DNA of 64,000 nt from Hemileia vastatrix (GCA_030280995.1 JASXTE010000014.1:21923650-21987649); one strand, 5' to 3'; shown: positions 1-11,350, counted from the first letter of the stretch. The notes: generated by a model not told the origin, from the sequence alone. Made by a program: numbers and translations.

Positions 1-590
1 ATACCAACATGTTTATTAAACAGATTACTTATCATGGCAAGGGAGGAAATTTCCCCTGTTCCTTCTTTCTTCTGCCTCCCTGATAAGGATAGGCCTGAGG
101 AGGTTAATGGTAGGTTTGTGTCCTGGATGGGCCAGGGTGTTGAGCTACTGGCTGCTGAATTTTCTGTTGGTAATGGTTCATCAGGTAATCCCATTTCCAC
201 TGTTCCACTTGTAGAGTGTTTTGATTTTGAGTAAAAGAGCTGGGTGCCTGATGGGGCTGATGCTGAGGCTGAGGCTGAGAGGTTGAGAAATGAGGAGGTT
301 AAACCTGCTTTTGATTTAAGAGCTCCTGCATCTGTTGCAAGAGTGTGTCTACCCTTGCATTGTAATTCATGCTTTCTGCTTTCAGTTCTTTTATATGGCT
401 GTAAAGCTTGTTTATTTGTTGCGTCAGAGGGATCTTTTTTATTTTTATACCCTTTAGAGGATTTCCCTGATTGATATGAGGCTATACTTCTTTCAGAGTA
501 GTTTGGTGAGGGGGGTTTGCTACTTCTCCTGAAATTTCTATGTCCTGAAGGGTATGAAGATTTTTTTTTTAACTGAAGAATTCTTGTAAG
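1..590 (-). pseudogene. gypsy C first gag ORF (coiled coil) and start of gag
   Basis: The minus-strand translation aligns with 26,905-27,367 of chromovirus A. Shared blocks are QDIEI (QDVEM in A), KKIPLTQQINKL (KKMSLPQQVKNL), SHIKEL (THIKEL), VEQWKWDYL (VSKWQWDYL) and GPSR followed by a basic tail. The heptad pattern around QQINKLYSHIKELKAESM suggests a coiled coil. The frame carries a TAG before PHINQ, a TAA after QKQV and a TAA after TYH. It ends with TGA TAA at about 30-35, close to where the homologous ORF of A ends. The -1 frame is open from there to the window edge. The plus-strand ORFs at 34-234 and 244-474 are antisense shadows of this gene. Confidence 0.8.
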
Positions 591-1449
591 TTAATTTTGA
601 AGAACCTACAGATTCATTATCTACATCCACATGAAGGTTATCCATGCTGTTTTCCAAACTACTGGACATGGAACTATGTAAAATTCAGTTGTTATTTAAT
701 TATTCAAATTTATATTTCCAAAAAAAATTATTTCTTGAAAAAATTAAGTAAAATAATTAACAATAAAAAATGTAATACAAAAATATGTAATTACAATTGA
801 TATTATTAAGAATTTCAATTATTATTAAGGGACCAAACCAAAAAAGGTTTTAATAAGCCAACCAAAATAATTAATAACAAAAAAAAAAATCTTTGTAATA
901 TTGGGACTAAGTACTGAGTACTATTATGGTCAACCAATTTAAATCAAAAAAAAAATTCAATAATTAAATTAATAATTTATTTAAAATATTTTATAATGAT
1001 CTTCTAGGACTAAAAGTATAACTCTATTATGGTCAACTAGGAAAATAAAATAATTTTTTTTGAACACTTACACTTAGTGAATCAGCAATTAAGCCACAAT
1101 CACTGTTATTGCAATAAAAATTTAATAATATAAGTGAGAGGTGCAAAGGTTAACTTACGATAGTGATCGAGAAATCACTTCAAAAGTATATATTATTTAT
1201 TTTATTATAAACCCAAAAGTTCAAACCCAAGTTCAAAAAACGGTCATGGCAAAAGTTTGCTTTTTTTTTGCTTAGGTGGTTTGTGCGCAGTGTTGTTCGT
1301 TGCAAAGGATGTAATGTTGTTGTCGTTTTGAAACGTCCCCTATTATTGGCAGGTTGTCTAGAAGATGAAGGAAAACAGGGATAAAAGATGAAATAGAAGA
1401 GGAAAATAATAGAAAGTATTGTAATGATAAATGAGAGATAGAATTTAAT
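591..1449 (-). other. Presumed leader between LTR C and gag; AT-rich
   Basis: No coding signal is visible. In chromovirus A the distance from LTR end to the homologous gag point is about 950 bp. That spacing would put the LTR end of C near 1,490, but no TGACA-type end or TGG-type primer site is clear there. Poly-A and poly-T runs dominate. Confidence 0.4.
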
Positions 1450-2543
1450 TGAGTTAATGGAGAGTAATACAACAACACTTTATGAGTAATGACACTACAT
1501 TAGTTTTAAATGATATATAATATTATTAATAAGTTATATATCAATGCGTTGAAATAAATTATTGTTATTAATAGACTTATGGCAACCTTGAAATTATGTA
1601 TGATTTATATTAGAATTTTAAGACTAATTAAACTAATAATTTGTATGATATTTAAAAAATATAATAAAGTATGAGTGTAATAAGTGATGATTACTAGAGA
1701 GGTTTCCAAGGCTCTTTTATAGGCCAGAAGACCTTTCCAAGCGTCTTAATTGTAGTTACATGGAATATAGTAATATGAAAAGAAGAGGTATTTTAATTTA
1801 ATTGAAATATACAAAACAAGAAGAAAAATTAATCCAATAAAGTGAACCTGTGAATAAGAAATAACTATTCCCACCATACAGTCCCAAAACAAATATAATG
1901 AGTGACTACGTGAATATGAAAGCTAAGAATCATGAGAAAGGAAATCTAAAACAGGTAATACAAATAGCTGAAAAGGTTTAATTAAAACAAAAGGAATTAT
2001 TTTCACGCATTTTAATTCAGTATAAAGAAAATTAAATTAATCATTTTAACCATTTAAAGTAATTAAATGATTAATTTAATTGAAACAACTAATTAAATTA
2101 ATAAAATAACATATTTAGAATGAGAAATACAATTTATCATATTAAATAAGTATTTTACTTAATTTAGTAATTTTAATGACACAATTAAGGGTCAAGGAAG
2201 CGCCCAATATTTGTGGATAATATTTAATGATAAGTTTTATTTTAATTTATATAAATTTTATTATTCAATTTGTAATTACATTATAAGTTGTATTTTATAC
2301 TTATAATATAACCTTAAATAATTAATTTATTTATTTAGAATACATACAAAATGTGCCATGATATTATAGAATATAATATTTTATATGTAATAAAAATTTT
2401 CTTAATATAAAACTATTTTACTTATAAAATATAATTTTATTCAATAAGATTTTTTATTGTAAAAATGTATAGAATTATTCCCTTAAATTATTCTAGTAAT
2501 TTATCATATAATTTACTGGGCTTATGAGATAGCCTGGCTGACA
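1450..2543 (-). repeat. 5' LTR of gypsy C (inner boundary approximate)
   Basis: The outer end is precise: TGTCAGCC reads leftwards from 2,543. A TATA box lies about 825 bp in. The LTR is very AT-rich and, beyond its first 14 bases, unlike the LTR of element A, so it is a related but distinct family. The inner end is estimated by analogy with A. Confidence 0.55.
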
Positions 2544-4074
2544 TTTAACCTCTCTAATGATTTTATTAGTTTTTTTTTGAAAAAATATATAATAAGATCA
2601 GTGGTTCTTTTTATTGATAACTCCTTTTAACAAAGAATTTGAAGCTTTCATTTTTTAATTTAAACAATATTACCTGATTATTTTTGTATTTTTATTATTT
2701 CTGATTATGCAATATAAATATTTTCAGTTCAATTGATTTATTTAACAAACATATTGAACCATCAAAATTCTATAGTATTTTATTCTATAATACTATGAAA
2801 AGACTCATAATTAAAAAAAATAAAAGATAGAAATATGTTTTCCTAATTTCTGTTTCAATGAAGTCCTCTCATAGCTTCTTTAAAATAAGTTCTAATAATT
2901 AATAAATTGTTTTATTATAAGTTTAGAAAGAAGTATAATTCTTATACCAGTGGATTTTAATCAATTTTTTTTACATTTTTATATGCAAGAAGATGATTAA
3001 AATTAAAATAAAAAATATTTTTGCTCTTTTTCTTGTTCTATTGAATATTCAACTACTAAGAATTTTTGCAATATGCATTTATTCAATATAATACATATAT
3101 GATACTCCAGAGCTTGTCATGATTTATTTCATCAAAGTTGCATGTAAATATGGTTATTTGGTAGAGTAATCTCATGAATTGAAATAATAATTCACCACTC
3201 AGTAAATTTTTCATATAAAAAACTGAAATTCAAGCTAGATGTCAAAACTTAAAGATAATTAAAAGAGAGTAGTATAGATTTATTTAAACTTTAATTTTAG
3301 TGCTTGATTTTGCTTCAATTCTGAATTGTGGGATAATTTCAGTGTCAACTTGGGAATAAGCACCATATATTTTGTAAGTGTTATAATGTTAAAAAATGTG
3401 CTTCAGATAAAAAATTTGAAAGTATTATTGTTCAAGAACTGAATTAAATAGGTAGGTGTGGTACTTCTTCATAATTCTATCAGTTTCAAATTGAAAAACT
3501 ATTATATGATATTTATTTTGTAAAAAAGACACAATAGGTACTTTAGATTATGCCCATTTAGCAAAGCAGCTGTAAAGGCAATCATATTTTGATTAAAAAT
3601 AATATTATTACATATTTAAAAAGAATAGAAAAAATACTTTCATTCTATGGTGCTGAAAAATAAATTAAGTGAAATTCTTCAGGTGCATTTTTTTAGTCTT
3701 TAGAATAAAAGTTTTGATAGGAGTAATTCACAACTGAACAATTACCCACAATTCTAAAATTAAATATATGGGTTCAGGATCAATCAATTATCTATTGGAA
3801 TAATGATATTCATGCTGATTGGTAGATATTATATGATGTTTCTATTCAATTTCTAATTGTATGAAAAACCATCACTTTGATATTTTATTTAAACAGTAGA
3901 ATTTAAAAATCTTCTTGAAATTGTCCTTATCACAAAGCAATACTGGAATGAGTATATTTTTATAAAAATTAATTTAAATAGCATTATTTCAAGTCTTCAT
4001 CACATATTTAAAACATAAAAAAAATATTAAAATTTGACTTTTTGTTTAAATATATATTGATTTAAAAGATATTA

Positions 4075-4104
4075 GGGAGTGTCAGTTCTGGCAAATCCGC
4101 ACTT
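4075..4104 (+). repeat. Left terminal inverted repeat of Harbinger A
   Basis: About 30 bp pairs with 9,451-9,480 with few mismatches. Just inside, a degenerate second copy of the GGCGGATTT / AATCAGCACTT motif follows at 4,110-4,140, and GGGTGTCAGTTCTGACC recurs at about 4,173. Confidence 0.85.
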
Positions 4105-4428
4105 AACTTAAGGGCGGATTTCAAAGCAAATCAGCACTTAAATTTTGCAAAAAAGTCACTTATTTCAAAAATGGGTGTCAGTTCTGACCTTAAATGAGCA
4201 ATTTTTTTGTGATTTTTTTTAAAACCACATGTTGGCCACATCATCCCTTTCTTTCCCATACCATCCATATCACATGTGATACACTGACCTTCCTTACTAC
4301 CTACCCATCAATCCTTGGCACACACCCCTTCCTGACATTTTAAACATTTTGACCAGGAATGTTTACATTCTTTTTTACTTATTTCTTCTACCTCTTAATC
4401 TTTTTTCTTGATATGTGCCAGTTTCATA

Positions 4429-5748
4429 ATGCCTCCCAGACATTCCAAATCTCAAAAGGTAATTCAAAAATCTTCTTTGTCACAAAAGTCTTCTTGTAAA
4501 GCATGCCCTACACCTGAAAAATCAAAGTCAGGTTCAGGTCAGCTTAAAAAGGATGATTATCTCATCATAATAAACTTCCTTAAAATCAAATCAAATTTTG
4601 AAACATGTTTTGGATTTGAAAAGTCCACCTTCTTCAAAGGTTAATGGCTACTTATTGATGGCCAATGAAGTAAGGAAGAAAACAAGGTGGAGAATCAATA
4701 TCAATCCTAAACAAATGAAGGAGAGATTTAAGAGTTACCAATCAAAATATAAAAAGGCTCATCATGCTGCAAATGAAACTGGCTTTGGTATTGACAATGA
4801 TGATTTGGAGATTGGAATTACTACTGTTTCCAAAAAGCTCAATGTCATGTGTCCTTTCTATGAGGAAATGGATGATCTTTTTGGCTCCCGAGTTGATGTA
4901 AACCCTTGGTTTCTACACGATATTACTAAGGATATACCCTCTGGATCCAAACCTTCCTATAATCCTCCCAACACACCTTTACTTGAAGGAGATCAATCCC
5001 CTCCACCTTCTAACCATAGTTCAGCTGAAGATGGTCCCAACTATCAAGCAGAACAATTATATCGCAGAAGATCTGAATCCTCAGAGGCCCAAAATTTAAA
5101 TGTATGTTTACTTTTTGTTTTTTCTTCAATTCTTCTCTGAATTTTCCTTTCATTCTAGTCTCCTCCTACTCAAACTCAATCTCCATTAAATAATCTCAAT
5201 TCTGGAAATGTGAATCCCACTTTAGAAGCTGCTTTAGATGAACTTCCTGAAGCCTCTTGCTCAAGCACCAAACTAAAGCGTCAAGCCTCAACTTCAATGA
5301 ACTTGAACCATCTATTAAAATGTGGTAATACTTCAACAAGCTGATTTGGCTCCCTTGAGGATTATTTTGAAAAAAAAGATATAAGTAAGATTGGTTTACT
5401 ATATATCTTAATAATTAACTCATTTATTTATTTATTTCAATTTAATTTTCTCAGAAAAATCAACTATTGTTAAAAATGCCTTTGACTTTGAGAAGATGAA
5501 GTTTGATCATATGCTAAGGAAAGATCAGCAAGCCTTAGATTTGGAAGAAAAAAAAATTTGAGGCAGAGCAGATGGAAAGAGTAAATGACCTTCAATTTCA
5601 AAGAGAAGACCATCAATTTCAAAGAGAAATGGCTACTTGTGAATTGGAAAAACAAGAGAGTTTTAAAAAAAAAGATTTCATTATGGAATGTGTATAAAAT
5701 GGCCAATCTTATGAGGACATTAAAAAATTACATGACCTTATCAATTGA
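4429..5748 (+). pseudogene. Harbinger A companion protein (trihelix/SANT-like plus coiled coil), three exons
   Basis: Starts MPPRHSKSQK at 4,429. LKKDDYLIIINFLK is the first helix of a SANT/trihelix-like DNA-binding domain. It continues after a one-base frame shift near 4,610-4,630 with KVNGYLLMANE, RWRININ, RFKSYQSKYKKA, then CPFYEEMDDLFG. Intron 1 is 5,102-5,158 (GTATGT...CTAG) and intron 2 is 5,385-5,454 (GTAAGA...TCAG). Both keep the frame. Exon 3 is a charged coiled coil ending MECV, stop, NGQSYEDIKK. Damage: the frame shift above, a TGA in exon 2, a poly-A frame slip near 5,550 and a TAA near the end. The paralogue at 47,131-48,491 lacks the first frame shift. In PIF/Harbinger such proteins assist binding of the transposase to the ends; here that role is inferred from context. 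Confidence 0.8.
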
Positions 5749-6034
5749 TAAATTATTTTTTTAATTAATTTAATTTTGTTTGTTTTCTTTTTGGTAATAT
5801 TTTCTTATATGCTGACTTATAAAAGTTCTTGAATATAGTACATTATTTTTGACAAATTTTTGAAAATATCATACAATTTTTCTATCTTTACATTCAAGTC
5901 AATAAGTTTGCTTATACTTTTATTTTGACAAAAATTTGAAAATATGATAAAATTTTTCTATCTTCACTTTCAAGTCAATAAGTTTGCTTATATAAATACT
6001 TCTAAGTCAATAAAATTCAATATCTATTTTGAAA

Positions 6035-6275
6035 ATTTGGCAATACCTCCCCTTGAATTTTATTGAAACAAGGGGTGGGTACCACCAAATTTTTCTAAGT
6101 CATCAATTTCACATGTCAGATTTAAAAAATTGGCAATACCCTCCCCTGCATTTTATTGAAACAAGGGGTGGGTACCAACGAATTTTTCTAAGTAATAAAT
6201 TTCACATGTCAGATTTAAAAAATTGGAAATACCCTCCCCTGCATTTTGTTGAAGTAAAGGGTGAAAGTCATCAAA
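6035..6275 (+). repeat. Three tandem hairpin-forming units, about 88-95 bp, inside Harbinger A
   Basis: Units begin near 6,040, 6,133 and 6,222. Each has CCTCCCCTTG or CCTCCCCTGC, an AT loop, then CAAGGGGTGGG, so each can fold back. They are joined by TTTCTAAGT.ATCAATTTCACATGTCAGATTT. Two more units lie at the matching position of Harbinger B (48,816-48,960) and a lone decayed one near 13,993. The 85-residue ORF across them is a by-product. Confidence 0.8.
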
Positions 6276-6299
6276 ATTTAATATAATTACATAAATTAA

Positions 6300-6700
6300 T
6301 TAATATATAAATAAGATATGTTAAATTTACTACTTTTAAAGTAATGACAATTCCTCATGCCAAAATGCAGATCAAGTCTAGAAACTAGGTTTGGGACTTT
6401 CCACAGGTATAGGCTAGAGGAACCCCATGAAAAAAATTAATGTTATCATGATTACCTTTTATACAACCCATGATTGTTGGCCCATTACTTTAATTTTATA
6501 AATGGAAATATCATATTTATTTATTAAGAATTTATGGAAGAATATTAAATATTTGGTGACTCTATGAATCCCCATACTATTTAGATCTACCTAATGAATC
6601 TTTATATTTATTACCTTTATCTTCTTTTTTTAACTTGTTTATTCGTTGGTTTAACTTTTGACTGATCTAGAAAGAGCAAACAAAATGCGTGAAGTCTTGA
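6300..6700 (+). other. Non-coding segment conserved between the two Harbinger copies
   Basis: This stretch is similar along its length to 48,970-49,385. Examples are the blocks around TTTGGGACTTTCCACA, CATGATTACC.TTTATACAA and GTTGTTTGG/GTTGTTGGCC. No intact reading frame is shared, so it is probably internal non-coding transposon sequence. Confidence 0.6.
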
Positions 6701-6707
6701 CAAGATC

Positions 6708-7310
6708 CCAAAACTGGAGGAGCCTTTGTGGTTTAGTGATTATCGTAAGAAGAATTACAAAATGTTTCAATGATTCCATTTCCTATTCCAAAATTGATTA
6801 TAAATCTATGATCCGGGAAATATAATCCATGTCCTTTAATTTTTGCAGGTGACGGAATAGGTTGTCCAGTGATAGGATCAATATATGTGAAAATTCAGGT
6901 ACACCTCTACAAATTTCATAAACATTTTGAATTGAAGCAAAAATACAAATGTTTGCGCTGATCTTTGCTTTTATATCAAGGTACACCTTTTCAATTTTTA
7001 AGAACAATGTGATGAAAGGAAACAATATAGTGGTAAACCCACTCATGTGTACCCTGATCTTTGTGCAAAGATCAGGGAATACTTATCAAAATCTCTGATA
7101 CAATTTTTATTAAGGCCAATATACAATGGTGGACTCTGATGTTTGGCTGAAGATGAAGGTCCACCTCTTCAAATATCACTGAACACATGGTTGCAGGCAA
7201 AAATACCATGGTGTACCCTGATCTTTAGCCGAAGATCAGGGTACAGGTCTTCAAATTTCAAGAAAAATTTGAATAGGAGAAAAAACATATGTACCCTGAT
7301 CTAATCATAT
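6708..7310 (+). repeat. SINE-like segment: tRNA-like head followed by about 80-bp hairpin repeats
   Basis: GCCTTTGTGGTTTAGTGATTA at about 6,711 resembles the 5' end and A box of a tRNA (TGGTCTAGTGGTTA type). A weak B-box-like GTTTCAATGATTCC follows at about 6,764. After it come tandem units with GTACCCTGATCTT. Two are near-perfect hairpins: 7,052-7,077 (12-bp arms, 2-base loop) and 7,213-7,244 (13-bp arms, 6-base loop). A decayed third lies at 7,131-7,166, so spacing is about 80 bp. Harbinger B loses similarity just before this point, so it may be a secondary insertion. A tRNA origin is inference. Confidence 0.45.
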
Positions 7311-7369
7311 GTAAAAGGGTTTTGCTAACACTGTATATTGATGTATTGAGACTGAAGGGGAGGGGATGT

Positions 7370-8004
7370 ATCCATTCCAAGGAGAGGGTAAAGGTGGGAA
7401 AAATCCCAGGCCAAGGGGGGATAAAGAATAGGATAAATGAGAGAAAAGAGGGAGAGAGAGAGAGAGAGAGAGAAAAAAAAGGTTAATTTTACCTATAAAT
7501 TTAAAAAAAACCACTTACAAAAAAATAAAAAACAAAAACAAAAACAAAAACCCAAAAAACCAAAAAAAAAAAAATTAGCAAAAAATTAAGTAAAAAAGAT
7601 AAAATGACTTACCTGGAGAGATGAGTTGAGAAAAAAGAAATATAAGTGAAATTGTTTGAGTGATTTAGGAAGAGAGGAGAAAACGGATATGAGTGAAGAA
7701 AAAAAAGAGAGTGACTGAAAAAATATGCGTTTGCTGAAAATATGTGATTTCATGTTGAGTTGATGAAAGAAAACACAGAGAGATAAAAAAATAAGACTTT
7801 AACAGCAAATTCAAAAACCAAAAAAATTTGCAAAGAAATTTACCATTCTCAGTGAATAACACATGCAAATTGATCATTTGAAGAGAGTGAAAAAAAAAAT
7901 TAAAATTGCGTTGAAAAATGTTGGAGTGTTATTGGAAGCATTTTTGCCCTTATACTAGTTGATTGAGAAATAAAAGTGTTGGATATAGTCGGAGGTGAAT
8001 CAAC
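7370..8004 (-). repeat. Purine-rich repeat also present at about 16,170-16,400
   Basis: Blocks shared with 16,170-16,400 include AAGAATAGGATAAATGAGAGA, a (GA)n tract (7,452-7,472), GTTAATTTTACCT, ACTTACA and ATGACTTACCTG. On the minus strand the last is CAGGTAAGTCAT, a perfect splice-donor consensus, and TTTTAATTTTT pyrimidine tracts surround it. Short minus-strand ORFs here are low-complexity (Phe/Leu/Ser) and I do not call them genes. Confidence 0.45.
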
Positions 8005-9165
8005 TTATTCATCTTCATACAGCTCTAACCATTGATCTTTGAGGTCAGCAAGTAGGTTATGAAGTATAGTGCAACACAGAATCCAGTTGATCACTGCCTC
8101 CATTTCAGATTTATTTCTAAGAGGACTTCTTAATTCCCTTAAACTAGAAAAACGGCCTTTCAAGATTCCAATAGAATGTTCAATACAGACTCTTGACTTT
8201 GCCAAATGATTGTTGAACTTGGCATTTTAACTGTCTTCTGAAGCTGCTCCCCAAAAAGCAGGAAGTACATACTTTCCATTCACATAAGCAGAATCTGCAA
8301 GAAGATACTGATCTTCATCAAAGAATTTTTCAGGTTCATTTGAAATTTGCATTCTTTGGAAGACGTAGGAGTCATGACATGAGCCAGGATAGCCAGCAAA
8401 GAATGATATAAATTTTTTGTTTACGTCACATATAAGCTGAACAGAAATTGAATATCTACAAAGAAGATATATTTGTTTGTGTTAGTTTCAAAGAGAATGA
8501 AAGGAGTTAAAAATAATCTACCTCTTTTTATGGTCAAAGTAATTGTTTCCACCTTGAGCAGGTTTCTAGCTCAAAGGAATAGTAGTACCATCAACAAAAC
8601 CAATACATCCTTGGAAGCCCTCTGCTTGCATAACCTGAGATGATTCAAGTTGCTCTTCTTTTGTTGGCCAGGTGAGAAGTTGAGATTCCAAGGAGTTGAT
8701 GGCAGTGATACATTGTTTGGTATAAGTGTTAACTGAACCATACCCTAAATCAAAGACATTTTCTAAATGTTTCAAAGCGGCTCCATTACCATTTGAACCC
8801 AAACGACATAGTGTGATGGACAATTGAATTGAAGGATGTCGTTGTTCTTTTTGATAATTATTGTAAAATATCGGATGATCCTGAATAAGCTCAAGCAATT
8901 TAAGGAAACATTCCTGAGAAGTCCTGAACAGCTTTCTAAAACTGGGTGTAGATAGGTTAAGAAGTGTTTGGATGGTATACTTGGGGGTATGAAGTACTTG
9001 AGGCTTTCTGAGAAGAAAGTAACGTTTCGTGGCCATTTTTGATAAAAAGACAAAATCTTCTTCTATATCAGATTCAGAATCGGAATCAGAGTCCAAGAGC
9101 AGTTCAAGAGCCATGAAAGTCATTGCTTTATGTAATTTATCACGATTTGAAAGTGAGGAAGGCAT
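8005..9165 (-). pseudogene. PIF/Harbinger (HARBI1-like) DDE transposase, two exons
   Basis: Exon 1 is 9,165-8,522, the intron 8,521-8,456 (GTAGAT...TGTAG, 66 bp), exon 2 is 8,455-8,005. The splice keeps the frame and gives about 364 codons, usual for the family. Family hallmarks in order: SITLCRLGSNGNGAAL (helix-turn-helix region), GFVDGTTIP (first catalytic Asp), YSISVQLICD, GYPGSCHDSYVF, LLADSAYV (second Asp), IEHSIGILKGRF (catalytic Glu), then CTILHNLL. All three catalytic residues remain. Two in-frame stops break it: TAG after TIPLS and TAA after ASEDS. Both are one C-to-T change from a Gln codon. It would cut and paste the element through the repeats at 4,075 and 9,480. Confidence 0.9.
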
Positions 9166-9379
9166 AACTCTTATATGATATGATATGAAGATGTAAATGA
9201 TGTATGATGTTTTGAGTTATGAAGTGTTATGCTGCGGAGTTCTGCGTATGAATGGGATGATTCTGACAAATCATTGAAATGGGACTTGATGATGAAATCA
9301 GCACTTTTGGTTGAGAAAGTGTGGATTTGAGTGAAATAAGTGACTTTTTTCACTTTTGAAATCCACCAGTATTGGGGCT

Positions 9380-9480
9380 AGTGTGGTTTGGAAATCTGCA
9401 CTTAGATAAGTGTGGTTTAGAAATCTGCACTTAGATAAGTGCGGATTTGTAAGTGCGGATTCGCAAGAACTGACACCCCC
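9380..9480 (-). repeat. Right terminal inverted repeat and subterminal tandem motif of Harbinger A
   Basis: The outer 30 bp pair with 4,075-4,104. Just inside, GTGTGGTTTAGAAATCTGCA with ACTTAGATAA is repeated about every 31 bp (9,387-9,460). It is a degenerate version of the TIR core and probably marks transposase or companion-protein binding sites. Confidence 0.75.
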
Positions 9481-10639
9481 TATTTACTTTTTTTTTTTTA
9501 CAAAACTACCAGTTTTATCCTGTGAGGCTTCCCTTAAACTTAAAAATATAAGTCTAAACGTTTAATATGATGCTCTGAAGACTCTATATTATGTGTACCT
9601 AAAGCAATAAATTTTTTTTTGAACTACTTTAAAACTAAGCAAAAGAGCTGATACCTTTTTTGTATAATATAGTTGTATAAAATTAATTTTAAGTTATTTT
9701 TGTAATCTTCCAGATGGAAAGAGCACATATCATACAATATATGATTAACATAAAAGTATTTTTAATATGATATTTTATCAAAATGATTCTAAATTTGCAT
9801 TTATTTTCACAACTTCAAAGTATTAAATAAAAATATTTTGATATAAAATATAATTATTTTTATATTTAAAAATACTTAATAAAAATTCTAAAAAATTATT
9901 AATTTTTTCATGGCTTAACTTATCTTGAACCACACTTGGAAACAGGATTTTTTTGAGAGTTCAATCTAAGTTCCACCAAAAACATGATAATTTATTTTAA
10001 AAAAAGTATATACTCCTTGCAAACAAAACAAAACTAGTAAAAGAAAGGAGTCAGAAATTTTTTTCTGTTACTGAATAGATTATTGTTAATATATTGAGGC
10101 AGATAAATTTTAAAAGTTTCTTAAATTTTCAGTTATTACATTCAATTCTCCAGGTATATATAGTAATCACAAAGTAAGAAATGAAGCTAAATGAGCATAT
10201 ATGTAGATAGATCTTTTCTACAATTTTTACTTGAATTATTTAATTTAATTTAAAGATATTTTTAGTCTAAGCAACATATTTTACTATTACTTTTAAAATT
10301 AATACAATATTCTCATAAAATACACAAGTTCAATTCTTTAAAATTTCTTTAAATGTTTTGTTTTAGTTTTCAAATTCTTGCTACAGTTTTCCTATTATAT
10401 TATTTATTTATATCATGTATACTTATCAGAAGCTGTGTAAAAAGCAAAATGGTATTTTGTTCTCAATTATTTTATTATATTAATTTCTTATTCTTAAAGT
10501 ACATTGTAAATAAAAAATATTAAATAAAGATGTATAAACTATAGGTTTTACTTCAAAAATAGCAATAAAAGATAATTATCAATCATTTTTCATATTGGCA
10601 GAATAGAGCTGTAGATTGAGGGGGTAGCTCTGATGTTTG

Positions 10640-11350
10640 CCTGAAGAATAGAGTACACTCTCAATTTTTTGCTTCCTCAATTGACAACCTGTCAATCTCT
10701 GCACACAGCTTTTTCTACCTAGTCATTTCTGTTAATTCTATTACCACCCCCCACCCTTTTATTGCCCTCCTGATACATTTGCTACACCCTCTACACTTCA
10801 AAATCCAAGTTTAAGCCCTCCTCACTTTTCCCCTCCAATCTATTTTCACTTGTAACACAACTCCACCACTTTTGCTACCATGCTCATCCCCAACCATCCC
10901 TTTCTTGACTCTCCCTACCTTACCCCATCTATTTTTGCCTCAAATCCACCCCACTCCTTTTATAACTAATTAAAATGCTTTCACTTTCAACCCCCATTTT
11001 TTTGCTCTTCACCCCAGACATTCCCCACCCCACCCCAATCCACCTATTCAATATTCATCCAACCCCTATGTCTTTCCAATTCACCTCCTTTTCTGCATAT
11101 AGAGTAAAAGAGGTTAATAGGGGTGCAAAATGAGTTATATAAAGAAAGTTGATGTGGAAAGTGGTGCAGAGGGGAATAAATAGGGTGTTAAGGGGAGAAA
11201 AATAAGTGAGGAGGGGTGTAATAGGATGATTAGGGGTGGAGAACGGGGAATAAGGGTTTGGGATGGGACAGTTCTTGGTAGACTTATATAAACTGTAAGA
11301 GGGAGAAAGTTTTAGATGGGAGAATAATGGGATTTGAAGTTAGAGGGTGG
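10640..11350. repeat. Pyrimidine-rich then purine-rich minisatellite inside the CACTA left copy
   Basis: 10,670-11,100 is strongly C/T-rich (CCCCTCC, CCACCC, TCACCT motifs). 11,100-11,350 is its purine-rich counterpart (GGGGTG, GAGGGG, AGTGAGGAGG), so the two halves form a loose inverted repeat. The paralogue at 53,190-54,600 has the same strand switch. No reading frame is credible. Confidence 0.6.

Larger units (their letters stand above)
1..2543 (-). mobile_element. Ty3/gypsy element C, 5' part, truncated by the window edge
   Basis: Read on the minus strand, the element starts at 2,543 with TGTCAGCCAGGCTA, the same LTR start as chromovirus A at 25,147. A TATA-like box follows (minus-strand CTATAAAAG, about 1,713-1,722). 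At about 590 to 1 comes a coding stretch homologous to the first ORF of chromovirus A. The order LTR, leader, gag therefore fits the 5' half of an element whose pol and 3' LTR lie left of the window. The base after the LTR start (2,544) is inside the CACTA-like element that continues to 13,711, so C inserted into it. The inner LTR end and primer-binding site could not be placed. Confidence 0.75.
4075..9480. mobile_element. PIF/Harbinger DNA transposon A, about 5.4 kb, two genes, decayed
   Basis: The ends are inverted repeats, GGGAGTGTCAGTTCT at 4,075 and AGAACTGACACCCCC at 9,480. They continue inwards with AATCCGCACTT on both sides. It has the two-gene layout of PIF/Harbinger: a trihelix/SANT-like companion gene on plus (4,429-5,748) and a DDE transposase on minus (8,005-9,165). 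The flanks read GATTTAAAAGATATTA and TATTTACTT. The uninterrupted paralogue at about 55,735-55,760 reads (reverse strand) GATTTAAAAGATATTTACTT, which gives an empty site. A 3-bp duplication (TTA left, TAT right) is plausible, but one edge has drifted. Between the genes lie hairpin repeats and a SINE-like segment. Confidence 0.85.

Noticed and set aside
34..474. Two plus-strand ORFs at the window start
   Set aside because: They are antisense to the gypsy C first ORF, whose minus-strand translation aligns with chromovirus A.
6029..6286. 85-residue ORF with internal repeats
   Set aside because: The periodicity belongs to the DNA hairpin array; copy B has no matching frame.
6029..7310. CRISPR-like array from the regular repeats
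   Set aside because: Repeats are hairpin minisatellites without unique spacers of constant length, in a eukaryotic transposon.
4075..9483. hAT-type 8-bp target duplication around Harbinger A
   Set aside because: The flanks share no 8-bp match; the transposase and the empty site fit a 3-bp Harbinger duplication.
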